Part shown: positions 24,965 through 29,432 of the stretch, piece after piece
How the letters are laid out: each line of letters begins with the position of its first letter
Position numbering within the stretch: position 1 is the stretch's first letter
DNA from: Sphingomonas sp.
GTDB lineage: Bacteria > Pseudomonadota > Alphaproteobacteria > Sphingomonadales > Sphingomonadaceae
Direction: 5' to 3'
DNA: 29,432 nt
Assembly (NCBI GenBank): GCA_025936675.1
Contig: JAICSX010000029.1
Location: forward strand, 1-29,432
The notes under the pieces: generated by a model
Databases searched by the model: none
What the model was told of the DNA's origin: nothing
The model's input: only the letters and a program-made list of their open reading frames with translations
Translations under genes and position numbers: made by a program

Positions 24965-26076
24965 GGCAGATCGCGGCTCAGCCAGTCGGCTTCCGCAGCC
25001 ACTCCCTCCCGCTCGGCTTCGAGGAATTCAGCGACCGCCTTTCGGAAGCTCGGGTTCGGAATGAAATGCGCGCTCTTGGTGATCACCGGCTCGTAGCCGC
25101 GCACCACCTTGTGCTCGCCCTGCGCGCCCGCCTGTACGGACTTGAGCCCATGGTCGATCGCCCACTTGATCGCTCGATAATAGCACAGCTCGAAATGGAG
25201 GAACGGCACCTCCTCCGTGCAGCCCCAATAGCGGCCGTAGAGCGTATCCGCGCCGATGAAGTTCAGTGCGCCCGCTATCGGCTGTGAGTCGCGCAATGCC
25301 AGGAACAGCAGCACCGAATCGCCCATCCGCTCGCCGACGAGGTCGAAGAACGTGCGGGTGAGATAAGGCCGGCCCCACTTGCGCGAGCCCGTGTCCTGAT
25401 AGAATGCCCACATCGCGTCCCAATCGTCGGCGCCGATCTCGTCACCCCGAAGCGCAAGGATATCGAGCCCGCGGCATGCCTCACGTCTCTCCTTGCGGAT
25501 CGACTTGCGTTTCGAGTGCCTGAGCGCGCCGAGGAAATCGTCGAAGCTTCCATAGCCGCGATTGAACCAATGGTACTGCATGCCGTGGCGGATCAGCCAA
25601 TTGCGGCGTTCCGCTTCGGCGACGGCGGCATCGTCGGCAAAGGTGATGTGCGCCGACGAGATTTCGTTCTTGACGGTCACCGCCTCGATGGCGGCGAGCA
25701 GCTGCTGCGGCCGGCTGCCGAGCAGCCTCGGCCCCGGGACCGGTGTGAACGGCACAGATACTTGCAGCTTGGGATAATATTGCCCGCCCGCGCGCTCCCA
25801 GGCGTCCGCCCAGGCGTGGTCGAACACATATTCTCCCTGGCTGTGGCTCTTCAGGTAGGCGGGAGCCGCGGCGATCAGCCGCCCCTCTTCCTCGACAAGG
25901 ATCGGCGCGGGGGTCCAGCCGGTGCCCGGGCCGACGCTGCCTGAATCCTCAAGCGCAGAAAGAAAAGCATGGCTGAGGAACGGATCGCCATCACTGAGCC
26001 GGTCCCAGGCGAAAGCATTCAGCCCGGAAATGCCGGAAGCGATCTTGGCGATGATCTCCGATTCGCGGTCGGCCAT
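24940..26076 (-). CDS. FemAB-like GNAT protein (DUF482)
   Basis: A 378-aa cytosolic protein of the FemAB_like (PF04339, formerly DUF482) group. Two GNAT-like halves are suggested by PAPILVEEEGRLIAAAPAYL and LLFLALRDSQPIAGALNFIG. Conserved stretches include QYHWFNRGYGSFDDFLGAL with SKRKSIRKERRE, the GRYWGCTEEVPFLHFELCYY segment and the late AGAQGEHKVVRGYEPVITKS. FemAB relatives transfer aminoacyl groups, but this group's substrate is not established. It is the last gene of a minus-strand run DUF3572, SDR, RidA, this gene, with 31 bp to RidA. Confidence 0.9.
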   Translation of the reverse strand: MADRESEIIAKIASGISGLNAFAWDRLSDGDPFLSHAFLSALEDSGSVGPGTGWTPAPILVEEEGRLIAAAPAYLKSHSQGEYVFDHAWADAWERAGGQYYPKLQVSVPFTPVPGPRLLGSRPQQLLAAIEAVTVKNEISSAHITFADDAAVAEAERRNWLIRHGMQYHWFNRGYGSFDDFLGALRHSKRKSIRKERREACRGLDILALRGDEIGADDWDAMWAFYQDTGSRKWGRPYLTRTFFDLVGERMGDSVLLFLALRDSQPIAGALNFIGADTLYGRYWGCTEEVPFLHFELCYYRAIKWAIDHGLKSVQAGAQGEHKVVRGYEPVITKSAHFIPNPSFRKAVAEFLEAEREGVAAEADWLSRDLPYHSSSTE

Positions 26077-26107
26077 GCCCCTAAATGGGTAAGCCGTTGA
26101 AAATGAA

Positions 26108-26569
26108 CTAGGCCTTCACCGCGACGATGGCGTCGACCTCGACCGCGACACCGAGCGGAAGAACCGCGACTCCGACGGCACTACGGGCATGACGTCCGGC
26201 TTCGCCGAACACTTCCTGCATCAGCTCGGAGGCGCCGTTGGCGACCTTGGGCTGGTCGGTGAACGAGGGAGCGCTGTTGACGAAGACTCCGAGCTTCACG
26301 ATTCGCTCGACGCGGTCGAGCGATCCGAGCGCCGCCTTCATCTGCGCGATCAGCATCACGCCGCAGCGACGCGCCGCCTGCTGACCCGCTTCAAGACCCA
26401 TGTCTTCGCCAAGCCGGCCTTTGATCAGGCTGCCGTCCTCGGCGAAGCTGATCTGGCCGGAGATGTGTAGCAGGCCGTCACGCTCCACCGTTGGAACATA
26501 AGCCGCGACCGGCGCGGCGGCTTGCGGAAGGTTGATGCCGAGTTCGGCGAGGCGGTTGTCGATATTCAT
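26108..26569 (-). CDS. RidA-family protein
   Basis: A 153-aa member of the RidA (YjgF/YER057c/UK114) family. GLLHISGQISFAEDG and the late ARSAVGVAVLPLGVAVEVDA carry the conserved Arg (R129) and Glu (E144). RidA proteins form trimers and hydrolyse reactive enamine/imine intermediates from PLP enzymes. This sequence is longer than E. coli RidA (128 aa) and belongs to the longer branch, whose deaminase activity is less certain. The ATG at 26569 was chosen since the upstream extension (to 26701) is antisense to the SDR gene's end. It is 32 bp from the SDR gene. Confidence 0.92.
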   Translation of the reverse strand: MNIDNRLAELGINLPQAAAPVAAYVPTVERDGLLHISGQISFAEDGSLIKGRLGEDMGLEAGQQAARRCGVMLIAQMKAALGSLDRVERIVKLGVFVNSAPSFTDQPKVANGASELMQEVFGEAGRHARSAVGVAVLPLGVAVEVDAIVAVKA

Positions 26570-26601
26570 GCCGAAGCCCCAAGCACCGCGAGTGGCTCGA
26601 A

Positions 26602-27345
26602 TCAACCCTCGCGCGTGACGGTGAAGCCGGCAAAGCTCTGGCTGACGGGCATCAGCTCCACGGTGTTGATGTTGAGGTGCGGCGGCAGGTTTGCGAGCCA
26701 CCAGAAGAGCTCGGCGAGGTCCTCCGATGTCATCGGGTTCATGCCGGCATAGAGCTTGTCGGACGCCTCCTTGTCGCCGCCCGTGCGAACGATCGTGAAC
26801 TCGGTCTCGGCCATTCCGGGTTCCACGGACGTGACGCGGACGCCGGTTCCGGCGAGATCGCTGCGCAGGTCGAGCGAAAACTGGCGGACGAACGCCTTGG
26901 TCCCGGCGTAGACCGCGCCGCCTTTGTAGGGATAGGTTGCCGCGACGGACGACAGGTTGATGATCTGGCCCTTGCGCTCGACCAGCTTCGGCAACAGCGC
27001 GCGGGTCAGCGCGACCAGGCCGGTGATATTTGTGTCGATCACCGTCTCGATCCGATTCCAGTCGGTTTCGGTGAGCGGATCGGTCGGCGGAGCGAGGCCG
27101 GCGTTGTTGAGGAGAAGGTCGATCTCGCCCCAGCGTCCCTCGAGCCTGGCAAGACTCTCCACCGCCTCAAGGTCCAGCATGTCGATCTCGAGCGGAAGGA
27201 AGGCGTCACCGAGCTCCTGCTGAAGCGCCTTCAGCCGCTCACCGCGCCTTCCCGTGCCGATCGCCCTCCAGCCGCCGGCGATGAACTTGCGCGCCGCGGC
27301 CTCGCCAAATCCCGCCGTGGCGCCGGTAATCAGGATCGTCTTCAT
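26602..27345 (-). CDS. Short-chain dehydrogenase/reductase (YdfG-like)
   Basis: A 247-aa classical SDR. The cofactor loop is TGATAGFG (7-14), NNAG lies at 80-83, and the catalytic Ser (S133), Tyr (Y146) and Lys (K150) occur in NLSSVAATYPYKGGAVYAGT then K. The late sequence, with a TSVEPGMAETEF motif, resembles YdfG, the NADP-dependent 3-hydroxy acid (serine/allo-threonine) dehydrogenase. Arg residues after the first strand (GTGRRGERL) favour NADP. Substrate assignment is by similarity only. The start overlaps the DUF3572 stop by four bases, so translation is coupled. Confidence 0.92.
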   Translation of the reverse strand: MKTILITGATAGFGEAAARKFIAGGWRAIGTGRRGERLKALQQELGDAFLPLEIDMLDLEAVESLARLEGRWGEIDLLLNNAGLAPPTDPLTETDWNRIETVIDTNITGLVALTRALLPKLVERKGQIINLSSVAATYPYKGGAVYAGTKAFVRQFSLDLRSDLAGTGVRVTSVEPGMAETEFTIVRTGGDKEASDKLYAGMNPMTSEDLAELFWWLANLPPHLNINTVELMPVSQSFAGFTVTREG

Positions 27346-27617
27346 TTCTTCCCTTCTTCAAGCTCGCGCCGCGCCTCTACGAGGACAGGGGGTTCAACGC
27401 CAAGCTCCTCCGCCACTGCTAGTAAATCCGGCTCGTGCGCTTCGAGGAAACGCAGCAGTGCGCCAAGCAGCGCCGGATCGGCCGCCCTTTCTCGAAGCTC
27501 GTCCGTCCCGATTCCGGTCAAATCGATGAACCGCTGAGCCCGCCGCTCGGACCCAAGCGTTGCCGCAAGCGCGGCGAGGGCAACAGCTACCGGATCGTTT
27601 GGACTATGCTGCGGCAC
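27342..27617 (-). CDS. DUF3572 protein
   Basis: A 91-aa helical protein, with DPVAVALAALAATLGSERRA, RFIDLTGIGTDELRERAADP, LLGALLRFLEAHEPDLLAVA and a basic/acidic end. This pattern (a conserved FL...TG... L.... P..L...L.FL...E..L) is that of DUF3572, an alphaproteobacterial family usually found next to divK, as here. Its function is unknown. The start is GTG at 27617. It is divergent from divK over 37 bp, so both promoters must overlap or lie inside the genes. Confidence 0.9.
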   Translation of the reverse strand: MPQHSPNDPVAVALAALAATLGSERRAQRFIDLTGIGTDELRERAADPALLGALLRFLEAHEPDLLAVAEELGVEPPVLVEARRELEEGKK

Positions 27618-27654
27618 GGCCTAGAAGTCTGGGCGCTCGGATAAGGGAAGCGAA

Positions 27655-28080
27655 TTGGCGAAGATTCTGATCGTCGAGGACAATGCGCTGAACATTAAAT
27701 TGTTCTGCGACCTGCTTGCCGCGCACGGCCACCAGCCGGAGGCTGTGACCGACAGCCGCAACGCGCTCGACGCCGCGCGCGAGTTCGATCCCGACCTCGT
27801 GATCACCGACATCCAGCTGCCGCATGTCAGCGGCCTCGATCTCATTCGCCTGATCCGCAAGGATGAACGGCTCTCCGAAGTCCCCATCATGGCGGTCACG
27901 GCCTATTCAGCGCACGGTGATGAGGAGCGGATCCGTGCAGCGGGCGCGCAGGCCTATGTGTCGAAGCCGATCTCCGTGGTGAAGTTCGCCCAGACGGTCG
28001 ACGAGCTGCTGGCGCCTGCAGCAGAGCAGCCAAGCGAAGATTCAGAAGAAAATCCGGATCCGGGATCAGGTTCCGAATGA
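27655..28080 (+). CDS. divK: Cell-cycle response regulator DivK
   Basis: A 141-aa single-domain receiver. The phosphoacceptor is D52 in LVITDIQLP, with acidic pocket E8-D9, T82 and K104. In Caulobacter, DivK relays phosphate between PleC/DivJ and controls CtrA through DivL/CckA. The sequence KPISVV and DEERIRAAG match DivK closely. A TTG start at 27655 has a clear AAGGGAAG ribosome binding site. Residues about 122-141 (EQPSEDSEENPDPGSGSE) form an acidic, probably disordered tail that is not part of the receiver fold. It is divergent from the DUF3572 gene, as is usual for divK. Confidence 0.95.
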   Translation: MAKILIVEDNALNIKLFCDLLAAHGHQPEAVTDSRNALDAAREFDPDLVITDIQLPHVSGLDLIRLIRKDERLSEVPIMAVTAYSAHGDEERIRAAGAQAYVSKPISVVKFAQTVDELLAPAAEQPSEDSEENPDPGSGSE

Positions 28081-28099
28081 TGAGCCTAACGGCTCGTCA
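28078..28099. terminator. Weak convergent hairpin between divK and rpmG
   Basis: TGATGAGCC (28078-28086) pairs with GGCTCGTCA (28091-28099) around a TAAC loop, with one G-U pair. The arms contain the stop codons of both genes (TGA at 28078-28080 for divK, TGA at 28097-28099 on the minus strand for rpmG). There is no U-tract, so any termination would be weak. Confidence 0.35.
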
Positions 28100-28264
28100 C
28101 TTGATCTTGGATTCCTTGAACTCGACGTGCTTGCGCGCGACGGGATCGTACTTGCGGAAGCTCAGCTTCTCGGTCTGGGTGCGCGGATTCTTCTTGGTCA
28201 CGTAGAAGAAACCCGTATCCGCGCTGCTGACGAGCTTGATCTTGACGGTTGCCGGCTTGGCCAT
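28097..28264 (-). CDS. rpmG: 50S ribosomal protein L33
   Basis: A 55-aa ribosomal protein, [20 protein letters not shown] then [20 protein letters not shown] and [15 protein letters not shown]. This is the zinc-free L33 form (no CxxC pairs), typical of Alphaproteobacteria. ATG at 28264 is the standard start (MAKP); the longer frame to 28351 is 5' UTR sequence. A terminator-like hairpin lies upstream in the leader. The gene is monocistronic here and convergent with divK. Confidence 0.98.
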   Translation of the reverse strand: MAKPATVKIKLVSSADTGFFYVTKKNPRTQTEKLSFRKYDPVARKHVEFKESKIK

Positions 28265-28282
28265 TGCCCTGGTCCCAATAGG

Positions 28283-28308
28283 AAAAAGAAAAAGCGGCCG
28301 CGGCCGCT
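28283..28308 (-). terminator. Terminator-like hairpin in the rpmG leader
   Basis: The perfect 16-bp palindrome AGCGGCCGCGGCCGCT (28293-28308) can fold as a 6-bp stem with a CGCG loop. On the minus strand it is followed by TTTTTCTTTTT. This has the form of an intrinsic terminator placed 19 bases upstream of the rpmG ATG, with no upstream minus-strand gene to terminate. It may be an attenuator. Confidence 0.6.
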
Positions 28309-28322
28309 CGAAGTCGCGCGCT

Positions 28323-28351
28323 CCAATGACGAAGGGCAGCGATTCTGTCAA
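28323..28351 (-). promoter_or_regulatory. Candidate rpmG promoter
   Basis: A perfect -35 box TTGACA (28346-28351) is followed after 17 bp by a weak -10 CATTGG (28323-28328). The position would give a leader of about 55 nt that starts just before the terminator-like hairpin. The -10 match is poor, so the call is tentative. Confidence 0.35.
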
Positions 28352-28420
28352 CTGAAGCAGCGCCGTAACGAGCTATTAACGACTTTGGGCGAACCTCCGT
28401 TAAACCAGGAGGACGCAATC

Positions 28421-28729
28421 ATGGCTACCGATCCGCTCGCCAAGGTGAGAAACGAGATCGGACTGCGCGTGGCCGAGATCCGCGATGCAGGGCCCCGCCT
28501 CTCCCCGCTCGATCTTTATGCGCGGATGGACGCGATCCGGCGGCTCGCCGCTCTTAACGGACTCGCGACACTGGAAGGCCTCGCGCGTCATTCGACGCAG
28601 CTTGCATTGCTGCCAGGCCACCGCGTCGCCGTGCAGAGCTGCCTCGAACATGTCGGCGAGGCGCTGGACAGCGAGTCCGAGACCGATTGCGCGACGATCC
28701 TCGCCGCACTCGCCATCCGCCTCCACTGA
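28421..28729 (+). CDS. Unrecognised 102-aa helical protein
   Basis: A 102-aa protein starting at ATG 28421, with a perfect AGGAGG at 28408-28413. MATDPLAKVRNEIGLRVAEI is followed by helices (PLDLYARMDAIRRLAALNGL, ATLEGLARHSTQLALLPG, QSCLEHVGEALDSESETDCA, ILAALAIRLH). It is all-alpha, with no membrane helix and no signal peptide. I do not recognise the family. It lies 32 bp ahead of the DNA ligase gene on the same strand and is divergent from rpmG. Co-transcription with the ligase is possible. Confidence 0.8.
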   Translation: MATDPLAKVRNEIGLRVAEIRDAGPRLSPLDLYARMDAIRRLAALNGLATLEGLARHSTQLALLPGHRVAVQSCLEHVGEALDSESETDCATILAALAIRLH

Positions 28730-28761
28730 CACCGTAACGCAGTTCATGCATTAGAGGCGCA

Positions 28762-29432
28762 ATGCGCGCCTTCTCGCAGCTGCTCGACGATCTCGTCTAC
28801 ACGCGCTCGCGCAACACCAAGCTCAAGCTGATCGGCGATTATCTCAAGGAAACGCCCGACCCGGACCGCGGCTATGGACTCGCCGCGCTTACTGGGACTC
28901 TCGACATCCCGCATGTGAAGCCGGCAGCGGTCCGTGGGCTCGTAACGGAGCGCATAGATCCCGTGCTCTTCACCATGAGCCGCGACTATGTCGGGGACAG
29001 CGCCGAAACCATCTCGCTGCTGTGGCCGACGTCGGCCACGGGCGTACCTGAAACGGACGATGCGACGATCCGGATCAGCGATGCGATCGACCGGCTGCGC
29101 TCGGCATCGAAGATGGATGCGCCGCGCGTGCTCGCTTCGATGCTCGATCATCTCGACGCATCGGGCCGCTACGCGCTTCTGAAGCTGGCGCTCGGCGAGC
29201 TTCGCGTCGGGATCAATGCGCGGCTGGCCAAGCAGGCACTGGCGCAGGCATTCGGGCTGGAAGTCGAAGCGGTGGAGGAGGTCTGGCACGGGCTGAGTCC
29301 GCCCTTCACCGAACTGTTCGACTGGGCGGAAGGCCGCGGCGAGCAGCCGACGGCATGCGACGTGCCGGTGTTCCGACCCTTCATGCTCGCCCATCCGCTC
29401 GAGGAGACAAAGGTCTCGCTGGACGATTATGC
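28762..29432 (+). CDS. ATP-dependent DNA ligase, 5' part
   Basis: The first 223 codons of a gene cut by the right edge. MRAFSQLLDDLVYTRSRNTK, KLKLIGDYLKETPDPDRGYG, KLALGELRVGINARLAKQAL and PPFTELFDWAEGRGEQP match the N-terminal DNA-binding domain of bacterial LigB/LigC-type ATP-dependent ligases. In Alphaproteobacteria such a ligase usually begins a damage-response cluster with an Lhr-like DEXH helicase, an exonuclease and the phosphoesterase PdeM. The KxDG adenylation motif lies beyond the edge. AGAGGCGC precedes the ATG. Cluster membership is expected from the family, not seen here. Confidence 0.9.
   Translation, partial: MRAFSQLLDDLVYTRSRNTKLKLIGDYLKETPDPDRGYGLAALTGTLDIPHVKPAAVRGLVTERIDPVLFTMSRDYVGDSAETISLLWPTSATGVPETDDATIRISDAIDRLRSASKMDAPRVLASMLDHLDASGRYALLKLALGELRVGINARLAKQALAQAFGLEVEAVEEVWHGLSPPFTELFDWAEGRGEQPTACDVPVFRPFMLAHPLEETKVSLDDY

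Overview
The window comes from the chromosome of an alphaproteobacterium, almost certainly a member of the Sphingomonadaceae (Sphingomonas or a close relative). The partial 16S rRNA at the left edge has a typical sphingomonad V1 region and an alphaproteobacterial 5' end. The DNA is GC-rich. The gene content fits the group: DivK, a DUF3572 protein, a DUF4167 protein, a large TonB-dependent receptor with an IVITG-type N-terminus, and the ATP-dependent DNA ligase that usually heads a damage-response cluster. All gene calls come from reading translations and motifs. No database search was run.

Layout. 1-640: the 5' end of an rrn operon (minus strand) with its leader, a boxA-like element and a good promoter. 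642-2452: a two-CBS-domain protein, a small membrane protein overlapping a YciA-type acyl-CoA thioesterase, and a DUF4167 protein. 2680-5858: the translation cluster hisS-prfA-prmC (minus). 5901-12235: a TonB-dependent receptor with a glycine-rich insert, divergent from a secreted M61 peptidase and a secreted amidase. 12320-12481: a Flp-type pilin too short for most ORF callers, with a clear terminator and a 5'-UTR stem-loop. 12637-15582: a putative 24-aa membrane peptide, a secreted metallo-beta-lactamase-fold hydrolase, an SMR transporter, a DUF1345 membrane protein and an EamA transporter. 15601-16901: ispG and a possible small exported peptide.

17001-21675 is the accessory highlight. It holds three co-directional genes: a TIR-TM-TPR protein, an orphan lipoprotein, and a protein with an N-terminal SLOG-like nucleotide-sensor fold plus four membrane helices that include a SLATT-like W..YR..AE.LR motif. 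TIR enzymes make NAD-derived signals, SLOG domains bind such signals and SLATT modules are proposed membrane effectors. The locus can therefore be read as a signal generator plus a membrane-effector receptor, which would be a Thoeris-like arrangement with a pore-type output. This is an inference from architecture. I see no direct evidence of immunity or of recent transfer, apart from a less GC-rich middle gene.

21672-23957: an SPFH operon (SPFH protein, Arc-like ribbon-helix-helix protein, small membrane protein, alpha/beta hydrolase) with a perfect palindrome just upstream of its first gene. 24038-27617: an isoaspartyl peptidase/asparaginase (plus), converging on a four-gene minus-strand run (DUF3572, SDR oxidoreductase, RidA, FemAB-like). 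27655-29432: divK, rpmG (L33) with a terminator-like hairpin in its leader, an unrecognised 102-aa protein, and the start of an ATP-dependent DNA ligase cut by the window edge. I found no tRNA genes, CRISPR arrays, insertion sequences or integrases.
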